Assembly: GCF_019175385.1 (NCBI RefSeq)
Contig: NC_083346.1
Span: forward strand, 62,339,821-62,403,820
Reading direction: 5' to 3'
Source of the DNA: Lycium barbarum
Taxonomy: Eukaryota; Streptophyta; Magnoliopsida; Solanales; Solanaceae
DNA length: 64,000 nucleotides
The position numbers were made by a program, and so were the translations under genes. Of the stretch, positions 1 to 11,074 are shown in pieces; the stretch's first letter is position 1; every line of letters begins with the position of its first letter. The notes under the pieces are model-generated. The model did not search any database, was not told the origin of the DNA, and worked only from the letters and a program-made list of their open reading frames with translations.

Positions 1-2583
1 ACAATGTATCAATGTGTTATGACACGTATAGCTGAGAAAATGAGTAATATAAGCGACAAAATTATGAAAGACCGAACTAAAGGAAGACGAGCAACGGGAC
101 AGAATGAATGCCAGAAATGACTGGTATGATAAGAACAAATAGGGATGAACAGAATGTTCTTTGAAAATGAGAAAGGGGTTATGTAGAAGTAGTGTTTTCC
201 GAAGGATACGGGAGTAGCATGAGATTCCTCGTGCACAAAATAAAAGATGGACATATATTGGAGAAATGAAAGGAATACTAAAGGAAGCACTCAAGATAGA
301 CGTAATTAATTGAGTATGAGTATAGGATAAAAGGGAAATATATAGCTACAAACATAAGGTGTAGTACGACGAAAAGGTGATAAGACAAGACCACTATTAA
401 AACGAATTTGATGTGATTTTGAGTAAGTTAGAAGTTAGCGTTGGGTATACTATAAGGGTGAAAGAGCATGAGGCGTAAAGGAGTACTGCGTGTATGTGAC
501 TTCACCTCGGAAATGGTGAAATCCTTAAAGGACAAGGATTGTGGATCTACGAAACAACTGATGCATTGTGAATTTACTAAAAGAAACAGATGATATCCGT
601 TGGGATAAAGATAGTGTTATAAGAAAGTTTGGGACACTTATCATCAGAATATAAGTGCTACCTAATTGAGAATTTGAAACGACTATAAGCACTAGCTAAT
701 TACTGATCGGAATAAATGGAATGTGGCTTTGGATAAATCGTTACATTGATTATATTACTCGAGTACCAACCATCAGATAAGATTTTGTACTATATATCGA
801 GAGTTCTCATCGCTTCGTGATTTGGTTAAGGTTTCGCACGTGGGGGATCAAAGTTATAAATGATAAAGAAAAGACATGGATATGGTATAAGTACAACCCC
901 AAAGGGGGGAAGCGAGTGAAAGCAAAGTAAGTACGAGTGGGAACAATTGACACTATAGTATATCCAATATGGATACTCAAACTTCAAGTGAGATCCCATG
1001 CTGAAACAAGTTGGTAAGATTTGAAAGGCAGCGATAAACGAATAGTAGTCAAGATGGTATTTGAGACAGTGCTGAGAATTATTTGTCCTAAGGACCTTGG
1101 ATAATATGACATTAGAAAGTATATGCTTATAAAAAGGGAGAATGCGACAAGAGAATGGTACCGAGTAACTTAAAAAGTTATTATAAAAGATAGCAAGGCT
1201 ATACTGGATTAGAGGTTAAGATGTTGGCAACGAAGTTATTGGCTAGTGACATTGTGACACATAAGTAGCAAAGGAGAATGGAAAGGAAAGGAGTATGACA
1301 AGAAGGGCTACGAACGAGTTTTAGTACGGATATGTAAAGCAGAATGAACCAGGAAAAGGGAAGACTCTGACTAAGATTAGCTACACTTTATACAAGTTTT
1401 ACAAGAATAGTTATGCAACCTACGAATATTTATATGCTAAGAATGAGACCAAGTGAGTACTTGATAAGAAGAATAAGGATTCAGTACTAACAACGTGATT
1501 GTGATATTTTGGATACATTAAGGAGAGTCATAAGGTGGTTTGAGCCAAATTACCGAGATAGAATTAGTCCTGAGGGAAAATAGGACATGACCATGGTTGA
1601 GCCAAAAATTTACCCCGATCCCAATTGTAAGATACAAGAGGAGAATGCAAGGTAAATCATGAAGACTGGTGAGACGATGCTAAGGTATTTTTCGGGTTGA
1701 TTTGAGCACCTACATATACTCTTGTAAAGATTGCAATATGATGCGTGATAGGAGAACTAAGAGCAAATTTAAGTAAAGGGGTAATAGAAGAGTTTAAAGT
1801 AAAGATAAAGAAACGACACGAGATAATATGCCTAAGATGTTACAAGTAGGTTAAGGGAAATTACAAAATGATTTAACCGAGACAATCAGAACAAGCGGGT
1901 TATTGGATGACAGTGAAGTTATAATGCGAGGGAACCCTAGCACCATTTGATAGCCAACCCTAAAGATCGAGATCAAGAACTAAAAACAAGTGATAGTTAA
2001 AAACCTTTAAAGGGAAGTCAGAAAGAGACACATGATACTGAGGATTCCAGAATACGGATTGTAACAGCGGAGTAAAGTAAGGATATTGGAATAGAAAAAT
2101 GTTACCCTCCGGGAAATTTCATTTTACTCGTAGAACCTGCGAAGGGTCTACAGGTTACCAGAAGCATGCAATACTGCAGGGATATTAAAGTCTAACAAAC
2201 CGACGAGGGACGTCTGCGCGTTATAAAAATCTTATTTAAAGATTAAGAGGTAAGATGAAGGGAACGATATCTTAAGGGAGTAACTATAGGAAAAGAAGGA
2301 GTCGAGTTATGACTAAGCGCACAAGGGATAGAGTAAGATTTCAGCGGGAGAGCCCGCAATACAACTGACGACCGACTGCGAAGTAAAGAGGAGAGTAAAG
2401 GCAATGATGTTGAGTTATTACCTCGAGAAGCAACAGAAAGAGGAAATGTTACAGGAATGACTATGTAGAGACCTGGGATGCGTTATAGTGAATTGTAGCG
2501 AATCGACCAATGGAAGAGGTATGTGAAGGGCATAATCAAATAAGAGAACACTTGAGAAAGTATTGGGAGTTCGGGACCAGTTT
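1..2583 (+). other. NC-1 internal domain, purine-rich, no coding signal
   Basis: This stretch is strikingly rich in A and G on the + strand, with dense stops in all forward frames. It is collinear with the NC-2 internal domain over its full visible length, with scattered substitutions and short indels. A pyrimidine-rich antisense frame (9-290, - strand) exists, but its NC-2 counterpart is split between two frames, so I do not call it a gene. The function is unknown. Conservation between two independent insertions shows that it is an ordinary part of the family, not a chance insertion. Confidence 0.7.
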
Positions 2584-2619
2584 AACATTCGAGGACGAAT
2601 GTTCTAAAGGGGGGAAGGA
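2584..2619 (+). promoter_or_regulatory. NC-1 polypurine tract with upstream stem-loop
   Basis: The polypurine tract (2606-2619, AAAGGGGGGAAGGA) directly precedes the LTR TG at 2620 and would prime plus-strand DNA synthesis. A perfect 8-bp dyad precedes it: AACATTCG (2584-2591), loop AGGA, CGAATGTT (2596-2603). The same dyad occurs at this position in Tek-1, GAG-1 and GAG-2, and in NC-2 with one mismatch. Confidence 0.85.
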
Positions 2620-2960
2620 TGTCATACCCGTATTTTTATACATCGAATTATTCGCAAGCAAATCGGCTCAAGTTAAAGACGGGATTACTTTCGGACATGA
2701 AATAGGAATTTTTAATTTTCAATTTTGATTAGAACAAAAATTGTTCATAAATTTTATTTAGTGTAGAAATATTATTGGAGATTAGGAACTAATTAATTAT
2801 GATTAGATTATTAAGTAGGGATTAGTTGCTAATTAAGATTAATTAAGTAACTAATTAGGTAATTAAAATGGGCCCCACCCGATTAACTAATTAAAAAAAA
2901 TATACATATCAAAACATTGAATTGGTGAGTCATTATAGGGGTAGCACGTGTCAAGTTGAG

Positions 2961-5289
2961 TGTCACGACCCAGCTAAGGGCCGCGACGGGTACTCGGGGC
3001 TAACCACCGAGCACCACTCGTTCTATCGCTTGTGTTACTCATTTTATACCCTTTTTATCATCTTTATAGTCATAGCGTAGGAAAAATCATATCTCATATG
3101 GAAACATAAAATACTTTCATGCACATGTGCCCTTGCGCTAGCAAAATAATATATATATGTATAGATATACAGCAGCGATCTCGTGAGACCATCTAACCCG
3201 CACTGCGTATCTACGAGCCTCTATTGGAGTACTGAACATAGGGACGGGACAAGACCCCGTCGTGCCTAAAAATACATATACATGGCTATATATACACAAA
3301 AGAATAGTCATAAGCGCCTCCGGGACAATGGAGGGCTTCCAATCAGCTGACAGCTACTATGGATCTGGATCGAGCTCTCCTCCCTGTCTACCTGTGGGCA
3401 TGAACACAACGTCCAAAGAAAACGGACGTCAGTACGAACATTGTACTGAGTATGAGAGGCATAAAAAATGAAATAAGACAATGATAATGGGAATGATATC
3501 AATATGGAACATCTGAACTTGACTGTCAAGTATAAAGAAAATAAGTCATGCATGCTATCTTACTCATACTCATCATCATATCATGTATGCAAAATGTATA
3601 AGTTGCCCGTCCATATCGGATCGGTGTGATAATCAATAACATGAGCCCACGTCCAGGCCTCCCGCGTCCGGGGTAACATCTCATGCCGCCCAGTAGTGGT
3701 GTCTGCCCATGCCATCTGGCCATGGTGTATCGTATAGCTGCCCGCCTTGGCGGTGACTGCCCGGCCAAATAGGCGCGGTGTAATAGTAATATTATCATAT
3801 GCTCATCACAATATGCTTAGCTTATCATAATACATACTCTATCGGGGTGACGTAAGGTCGTGATCCCCCAATTGCATTATGGAACAATCATGGACATTCT
3901 GCCTCACCTTGAAGGAATTAGCATATAAGGTGAGTGTAAGCGATAAATAACATCATTAGACTTTCTATACTTTAACTCATTACCTTGTGTAGCTAATTAT
4001 AGACATAGGCTCATGGATAAGAAACAAGTTACGATATAAGATTCATGCCATTAGAAAGAAGGGACTAGCCTCACATACCTTTGACGTTTAACTAAACTAT
4101 CGCTCGCTTGTTCTCCTTCGATATCGTGTTTCTACCTTCAAGAGAGAATTTGCACCATCGTTAGTTAATCGACTATAAGAACGCGTTACTAACTCTAGGA
4201 AAAATTGGACAAAACTCCCTTTGTTTATACTACTTCTCCCATGTTCTATGTCAACTCCCAAACACTCACAATGACACCCTCAATGTTGAATTCAACAATC
4301 ATCATTTACATGCATTAACCGCATTCCACCATTTCTCTTCATTTTTGCCACATTTATGGTTTTGGGTTCACTATCGTATTTTCTCATGTATCACATTTAT
4401 CTCATGGTTTACATGTCATTTATAACGTATTCATACTCACAACACACTAACATTCATGATTCAATTCTATTACCATTCACTCATGGCACTAATCACTCAT
4501 TTATGATCCATTTGCTATGCTTTTTCTACAACTTGGGTATCTTAACCTTCCAATACCTTAAACAACATGATAAAGTCATGAAACTTGCCTTAGATTATGG
4601 TTGAACAAGTCTTGAGTGGAATTGCTTCTCTAGCACCAAACCCTACTTCACTTTTTTTTTTGAACTTCACTTGAGTTTCACACACTTTGTTTCATGGATT
4701 TAATGTTGTTGATCTTGATCTCCCTTTGATTCTCTTAAATTCTTGTGGATGAAGTGTTTTGGAGTACTCTGGAGAGTTCTTGAACCGTGTAGGTGAGAAA
4801 TGAAATAAAATGAGCTTAGGGTCCCTTTTTAATAACTCAAAATCTGATTTTTAATGAACAGAAGTCGGGGTGTACAGTGGCCGTAAACCCAATTTACGGG
4901 TCGTATACTGGTTTACGGTCTGTCCTCCATGACCGTATTTAAGCATATCAAAACCAGAAAGGCATGCTGGAGGTCATGGCAGTTTACGACTCAGTTTACG
5001 GGTCGTATTTCAATTTACGGTCCGTATTCCAAGTCGTTTTTAACCATTTGAAGCATTTGACAGAAAGTAGAAATTTTTGGAATGTTGAAGGACGATGGCA
5101 CTTTACTGTCCGTAAATCACTTTACGGGCCGTATTTCATTTTACGACCACTAGGCTGAAATGAGATTCTGCAACTTTCTTATTTCCAAATTTCATAAATA
5201 GTCATTCCCTACTTAGCAAAACATCGCACACTCATGCCCTTCGTTAGTCTATTCATTGTTGGCTCACGAAAAATTTCCGAGGTGTAACA
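2961..5289 (-). mobile_element. Solo LTR-1 (Tek-like family), - strand
   Basis: The LTR reads TGTCACGACCC at 2961 and GAGGTGTAACA at 5289, so on the - strand it is TGTTACACCTC...GGGTCGTGACA, as in Tek-1 and Tek-3. A perfect 5-bp TSD TTGAG flanks it (2956-2960 and 5290-5294). No internal region or second LTR is present, so this is a solo LTR left by LTR-LTR recombination. It carries the twin hairpin (3409-3449), the TTACGTCA-type motif and CTCACCTT/AAGGTGAG-type stem (about 3845-3940), and several ACGGNCCGTA-type palindromes (4870-5155). It disrupts the promoter-proximal dyad of NC-1. Confidence 0.93.
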
Positions 5290-6882
5290 TTGAGGGGCAA
5301 GATATATATGGAAGATTGGATGAGCAATTTAGAAGCAAATTTCTATTTCACAAAAAAAAAATCAAACTTGAAAAAGAAAGAGAACATTTTATTCCCATGG
5401 CTGCTCTTGGCCACCCATGGCTGAATGGGAGAAATTATTTTGTTGCCATTTTGATTAAGTTTCAAGTGATTTGCAAGTTCAAGGAGGTGATAGCAACATT
5501 GGATATTAAATTGAGGAAGAAGAAATTGTGAAATTGGAGCAATTAAGTGTAGAAATTCCTCCGAGAAAATTAAGGTAAGATTTTCTTGTTTTGTAGTATG
5601 ATTGTGTTAATAGTGTTGTAATGGAATTATAAAAATTGGATTGGACGAAATTGGAAGTAAGAAAATGCAGGAAATTGTTGTTATATGAAATTGTGGGTTG
5701 AAAAGGATTCAGAAGGGTTGTTGGATTGTTAGAATTGCTTATGGGCTGAATTGTAAGAATTTTGTATGTGTATCTCTATTGCTGTTATTATTGGTATTTC
5801 TGTGAGAACAAGAGGATAATTGGAAATTCGGGTTAGGCGAATATATAGGGGAAATGCTGCCCGATTTCCGTTAAGTCCTTAACTAATGAAAAACCTTAAT
5901 CGAGAAAGTATAAGTTAAAGAATGAGTTCTATAAGAGATGGGCTACAGATTTACGAACTAGAAAAGTATAGTTACTAACGATAGCGTTACTTTTATATTA
6001 AATAGGCTAAAGGGGCGACGAAGCGAACGAGATTACGATTAATCTTTAACAGGTATGTAAAGTTGTCCCTTCTTTCTTTTGGCATGTCTTAGATATAAGT
6101 GAAGAATGATATGAGCTTTGGGGTAATTCCATTCATAAGTTTCGAGTGTGATTCATGATTCCTATTCACCTCTTGATGTTAAAACTCTTGAAATGATTGA
6201 GCTTCCCTCTCAAGTTTTCTATACGTTGGATAGTAGTCGATATATATAAGCTCCTATTCTTAGAGACTCTACGATAACTAATGTCCTTGACTTCTATAAG
6301 CTATTTCATATCATCTTGATACATGTTTATGATTCCTAAGGCTCTTTTGATATGATCTATATTAACATTCGAGGGATACTTGATATGATTGTCGCTATTG
6401 ATACTCGGGTGTTAATCTCCTCTTCTTATTCTATTGAGTCTTGATAATGATTTAAATTGCATATGGTTACTCACTACTTTGCTCGTGCATGCCTCAATAT
6501 GTCTTTCACTGAGTCCCGGGCCGGGTATGTTATCGTGCACAGTCTCACTGCATTGTTCACCGAGTCCCTCACTAGAGGGCCGGAATATGATATATATATG
6601 ATGGAGGTATGCTGTGTTATGGCGTTATGATGTGCTTATGGGGTTATGCTGTGTTATGGCGTTATGATGTGTTTATGGAGTTATGTTGTGTTATGGTGCC
6701 ATGGATGGTGTGAAGACCATGTTCACCGAGTCCCATAATGGGCCGGGTATGATATATGATATTGACATGCATGATTTATGTTTCAAAAGGGCAAGTGTTT
6801 TGGTATTCTGAACATTGTACTTGTCTTCTTTACTCCCTATTTCAGTTATGATCCTTTTTACTGTATTTCATGCTTTATATAC

Positions 6883-6936
6883 TCAGTACATATTCCGTAC
6901 TGACCCCCTTTCTTCGGGGGGGGGGGGGGGGGGGGG
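6883..6936 (+). repeat. NC-1 twin hairpin and 21-G run
   Basis: Hairpin 1 is TCAGTAC, 7-nt loop, GTACTGA (6883-6903). Hairpin 2 is CCCCC, TTTCTTC, then a run of 21 G (6916-6936). NC-2 has only about six G here, so the run is an expansion of the 3' arm; its length may also be unreliable in the assembly. Confidence 0.8.
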
Positions 6937-8636
6937 CTGCGTTTCATGCCTGCATGCACAGATAGTCAGTTTGGTGACCCTTCAGCATATGACTTCTACT
7001 CAGATGTCTTGGAGGGCTCCGTTGTTCCAGAGTCTAGAATTTTGGTACAGATCTTATGATGTATATATATATGTTTATCCAGGGGTACGACAGGGCCCTG
7101 TCCCATCATATTTCACTGTGGATATTCTTAGAGGTCTGGAGACATATGTGTGGTTTGTGTATAAGTTCTGTTCAGTTGTGTCTACATGATGTGCTATGAT
7201 ATGATGTCAGTCTGTAGTGGCAGCCTTGTTGGCTTGCATATGACATGATATTGATGTGTAGTGGCAGCCTTGTCGGCTTGCGTATCATTTTATGATTTGA
7301 TCAGTTGTGACTCCTCAGGAGACAGTTTATCTGAATATACATATATGATGACGTTATGAATTGTTGGAGTTCTTTTGCAAGTTTCCATATTGTTCATACA
7401 TTCAGTTTGATTATATTTAACAGGTTCGTATACTGGTGTCCAGTTCGGGCACTAGTCATGGCCCACGGGGTTGGGTCATGATAGTAGTCAAATAAAGTAA
7501 AGCATATGTTACGTGTCGGGTAAGAATTATGATGGTCCGTATAACCCAACAGCAACGAAGTGTTCCAAGGTGGTTAACCACGACCACTTGTACGGGCCGT
7601 GCAATGTTCCACGGATCGTACAAGTGTCCGTGGAAGTCCCGACGGGCTGAATAAGTTCACTTATGTAAATGTGATCCCACTTCATTAATTTCATTTCCCA
7701 CACACTACTTCATCTCTCTTAAGACCTCTAGAAGGTTCCACATACTTCATCTACAAGAATACAAAGGAAAATAAAGATCAATATCAAGAATTCAATTGGG
7801 TCAAGTGCATAAAGCTTACTAGGGTCCATCTAAGTCAAGAATTCTCTTGGGAGTAAAGTTAGGGTTTTGGTGCAAGAAGAGAAGTTCCACTCAAGGGTTG
7901 TTCATCCATCATCTAAGGTTAGTTTTATGATCATTATTAGTTGTTTAAGGTGTTGAAAGTTAAGAACACGTGGATTGTAGAAAGATATAGAAAGTGGGTC
8001 ATAAATGTGGGAATAGTGACATTGTTGGGTGAAGGTTTGGGTTGAATTATGGATATTGGTATGTTGTGATTGTAAATATGTTGTGAATGACATTTAGACC
8101 ATGGAATAAGTATTATATATGAGAAAATGCAATAGCGAACTATAATCACAATTATAGAGAAATTGAAGAGGAATTGTGAAATGCGGATAATGTAGATGAA
8201 TGATGATTGTGGTCTATTATATTGTGAATGTTGTTATGAATCTTTGAGAGTTGATAAGAATATGGGAAAAGTTGTATAAACAAAAGAAATGCTGCCCAAT
8301 TTTCCTTAGCTTTAGTAAGCACGTTTAAGTAATCGATTAGTTGTTCATGCGACTTCTCTTGAAGGTAGAAACATGGGCATTGAAGGAGAACAAGCAAGCG
8401 ATAGATTAGTTAAACGGAAAAGGTAGGTGAGGCTAGTCCTTTCTTTCTATGGCATGAATCCGATGGCATGATTCTTCTTTCTTCTCCATGAATCTTCTAC
8501 ATTCCGGAAAAACTAATAACCTTTGTCCATGAATAGCCATATGAGATGAGAGATATATTATGAGTTCAATAATGATGATGATGAGTTAAGTATAAAGATT
8601 CTAGAGTTCATGATATGATGTTCCTATAATACTAAT

Positions 8637-8782
8637 GATGTCATATATTGTATACACTCACCTTATATATTATTTCCTTCAAGGTGAGGAAGAATACCAT
8701 GAAGTTAATGATGTCATTTATTGTATACACTCACCTTATATACTATTTCCTTCAAGGTGAGGCAGAACACTGATAAATGTCC
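8637..8782 (+). repeat. 73-bp tandem duplication in Tek-1 LTR
   Basis: Two units start at GATGTCATNTATTG (8637 and 8710). Each carries an 8-bp stem CTCACCTT...AAGGTGAG. The same two-unit arrangement is in the 3' LTR (38768 and 38841), so it predates insertion. Confidence 0.85.
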
Positions 8783-9165
8783 CATAATGAAATCGGGGGT
8801 TCACGACCTTATGTCACCTCGATAAAGTATAGCTATCTTTGAGTAATATATACATGCATTATGATGAGTATATGTTGATGATATTACACCGTGCCTATAT
8901 GGCACGGGCAGACACACCACTGCAGTGGGTAGCTTATACCCCGGACGCGGGAGGCTTGGACGCAGGTTAATTATTATCACACCGTGCCTATATGGACGGG
9001 CAGCTTATACACTTTTACATTTATGCATACATGAAATGACGACGATTATGAAGTAAGTCAGCATGCATCATTTCTTTGTGATGGACGGTCTGTTACAGTT
9101 GCTCCTTATTTGATGCTTTCTTATTCTCATTGATGTATTATTATTATTACTTGTGCCTCTCATAC

Positions 9166-9207
9166 TCAGTACAATGTTCGTACTGACGTCTGTTTTCTTT
9201 GGACGCT
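9166..9207 (+). other. Twin hairpin in Tek-1 5' LTR
   Basis: Hairpin 1 is TCAGTAC-AATGTTC-GTACTGA. Hairpin 2 is ACGTC(T/C), a T-rich loop, then GGACG(C/T). The 3' LTR copy (39296-39337) keeps ACGTCC/GGACGT. Counterparts occur in the other LTRs with paired changes; see findings. Confidence 0.75.
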
Positions 9208-9642
9208 GTGTTCATGCCCACAGGTAGACAAGGAGATGATCTTGATCAAGACTCGTAGGAGCTAGTAGCTAATTTGAGAGCACTCCATTGTTCCGGAGGT
9301 GCCGCGATTATTCTTTTGTATATGTATGTATACTTTGGGCACTACGGGGTCCTGTCCCATTCCAATGTCTAGCACTCTAGTAGAGGCTTGAAGATACGCA
9401 GTTGTGGGTTATATGGTCTCACAAGGTTACTACTGTAGATATACATATTATCATTTTGATAGCCGAAAGGTTTATGTATATAAAAGTATTTATGTTCTCA
9501 AATGAAAAAATGATTTTTCCTATGAATTGAGTATGAAATTGATAAAATAATTCTTAATGGGTATGATGAGTAGTAGAATGAGTGGTGCTTAGTGGTTAGC
9601 CCCGGGTACCAGTCGCGGCCCCTAATCGGGTCTTGACAAAAG

Positions 9643-9654
9643 TGGTATCAGAGC
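9643..9654 (+). promoter_or_regulatory. Tek-1 primer-binding site (initiator tRNA-Met)
   Basis: TGGTATCAGAGC lies 4 nt after the LTR end and is complementary to the 3' end of plant initiator tRNA-Met. It primes minus-strand DNA synthesis. Confidence 0.95.
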
Positions 9655-9697
9655 AGTTTAGTCCTAGGAAGTGTCTACGAGCCGTGTCTAGTAGAGT

Positions 9698-9735
9698 CTT
9701 GTTTATGGTGTGTTATGCGCCACACTAATAAATAG
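9698..9735 (+). other. Leader stem-loop of Tek-1 (dimerisation-signal-like)
   Basis: The stem CTTGTTTAT.GGTGTG pairs with CACACTAATAAATAGG; the 8-nt loop is TTATGCGC (9713-9720). The loop keeps only a 4-base palindrome GCGC, whereas Tek-2, Tek-3, GAG-1 and NC-2 have six-base palindromes. Confidence 0.7.
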
Positions 9736-9843
9736 GAGGGTACAGGGCATTTAGGAAAAATGACCATCTTTCATGTTAAGAAATCGTGCGATAGAGCTTG
9801 TTATAGGATTTTCCCCTCGTAATAGTGTGTTATGATTTCAGAA

Positions 9844-11074
9844 ATGCCGCCAAAGGGAAAAGCTAATGCTGCCCAGAAGGGCAATACTACGATGAAAAGG
9901 CAGGTAGAAAGAGAGCCGCCAATGAATGTAGAAGAAGGCGAGTCACATAATGAGGCTCCATCTAGTACTTCCTCCAACCCGCCCAATGTCGAAGAACAAG
10001 GAGGAGCTTCAGCTCCAGTTCCTCCACCGGTTGCTTCGGGTCAACAAGTGACCGAGGCCATTCATCTATTGACACAGTTAGTTGCCGCCCAGGTACAGCG
10101 CCATAATGCGGGTCCGAGTGGTAGGGCAGCTAGTACCAGAGCCCGTGACTTTATGAGCTTGAATCCTCCGGAGTTTTTCAGGTCAAAGCCGGAGGAAGAC
10201 CCGCAAGGTTTTATTGATGAGATGCTGAGAACATTGAGGATTATCCATGCCTCCGAGACTGAATCGGTGGAGTTGGCATCTTATACACTCCAGGATATGG
10301 CGGTATTGTGGTACAATAATTGGCTAGCATCAAGAAAAGAGGATGCACCTCCTCCTGTGTGGCAAGAATTTGTAGATTCTTTCATCCGCCATTATTTGCC
10401 ACCCGAGGTCCGCCGAGCTAGAGCAGATAGGTTCTTGAATTTAAAGTAAGGAAATATGAGTGCCCGGGAATACATCCTTCAGTTTAATTCATTGGCTAGA
10501 TATGCCCCGACTATGGTGGCCGATATGGGAGATAAGGTACATAGGTTTGTGAGTAGCTTGGGGCCACATTTGTTCAAGGATTGTTTGACGACTTCGTTAC
10601 AAGAAGGGATGGACATTTCCCAAATGCAAGCCCATGCCCAGAATTTAGAGGGACGACAACAACCACAAAGGGGTGATCGTGATATTGATAGGAGGCAAAG
10701 CAAGAGGGCCAGATCTATGGGGGCAGGCAGTGATTATAGAGGGGGATCAAGGCAGACACATTCTAGATACTCAGGCCAGTCGGTGACTAGTGCACCTCCT
10801 CGATTTACGGGTAGGAGATTTGATCGCTCCTTTCGTTCAGGATCGGGAAAGAGTTCGAGGGCCCCAGATTCTCAGTTTGGGGGAGATTATAGCCAGAGGA
10901 GACCCCCAGGGTTCGGATGCTTGCTATGCCTGCGGCCGGGTTGGGCATATGATGCGAGATTGCCCATCGATGAGTGGTAGAGTTGGGGTTCAGCCCACAG
11001 GATCAGTGGCTGGTTCATCGTCAGTGCGCCCGGTAGGTCAGCCTCCCCAGATGTCAGCAGGTCGAGGTAGAGGC
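9844..11074 (+). pseudogene. gag: Tek-1 gag, broken, 5' part
   Basis: Gag packages the genomic RNA. I start it at ATG 9844 (MPPKGK...), which matches the MPPK starts in the other elements and lies 2 nt after a TTTCAG. A basic N-terminus is followed by a Pro/Ala-rich stretch, the retrotransposon gag domain (about 10140-10650; RPxEF-type start, YxLxD, W), an Arg/Gly-rich linker and a CX2CX4HX4C zinc knuckle (CYACGRVGHMMRDC, about 10922-10963). Defects are a TAA at 10447-10449 where Tek-3 has CAA (Gln) and a 50-bp deletion near 10908 that removes the first Cys/His cluster and shifts the frame. GAG-1 interrupts the gene after 11074; it resumes at 19505. Confidence 0.9.

Larger units (their letters stand above)
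1..7483 (+). mobile_element. NC-1: non-coding (LARD-like) LTR retrotransposon, right part
   Basis: The window opens inside the internal domain of this element; its 5' LTR lies off-window. The internal part (1-2619) aligns by eye with 48240-50939 of NC-2, and the 3' LTR (2620-7483) aligns with the NC-2 LTRs. The LTR starts TGTCATACCCG and ends with a decayed terminus (TCATGATA where NC-2 has TCGTGACA). It sits in the 5' LTR of Tek-1: the bases after 7483 (GTAGTCAAA...) continue Tek-1 LTR sequence seen intact near 23365 (GTTGTCAAA...). The left TSD is not visible. Solo LTR-1 is inserted in its 3' LTR. No gag or pol similarity was found in the visible part. Confidence 0.85.
2620..7483 (+). repeat. 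NC-1 3' LTR (interrupted by solo LTR-1)
   Basis: The LTR occupies 2620-2960 and 5290-7483, about 2.5 kb without the insert. Visible landmarks are a promoter-like region at the insertion site, a strong donor-like AAG/GTAAGA (GT at 5575), the conserved box GGGGAAATGCTGCCCG (about 5849), AGGTATGTAAAG (about 6052), three copies of a CACCGAGTCCC...GGGCCGG module (6500-6750), a roughly 40-bp GTTATG-rich repeat (6605-6705), the twin hairpin (6883-6920), and two copies of a TAGTGGCAGCCTTG repeat (7216-7290). The middle part differs from NC-2, which has a 41-48 bp tandem repeat in place of the CACCGAGTCCC modules. Confidence 0.85.
7484..9638 (+). repeat. Tek-1 5' LTR (left end off-window)
   Basis: It aligns with the 3' LTR segments 23365-23410 and 37770-39756. 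Compared with them it lacks about 250 bp between AATTATGA and TGGTCCGTAT (junction near 7530). It ends GGTCTTGACA at 9638, followed by the primer site. It contains ACGGNCCGTA palindromes (7535-7640), the box AAATGCTGCCCAATTTTCC (about 8287), AGGTAGGTGAGG (about 8423), a 73-bp tandem duplication (8637-8782), CCCGGACGCGGGA (about 8940), the twin hairpin (9166-9207) and a third inverted repeat around CGGGGTCCTGTCCC (about 9346). Confidence 0.88.

Noticed and set aside
6815..7189. 124-codon forward frame in the NC-1 LTR
   Set aside because: It translates through the twin hairpin and the G run; the NC-2 LTRs do not keep the frame.
9643..9654. tRNA gene at the TGGTATCAGAGC sites
   Set aside because: Only the 3'-end complement of initiator tRNA-Met is present; it is the reverse-transcription primer site next to an LTR, with no cloverleaf.
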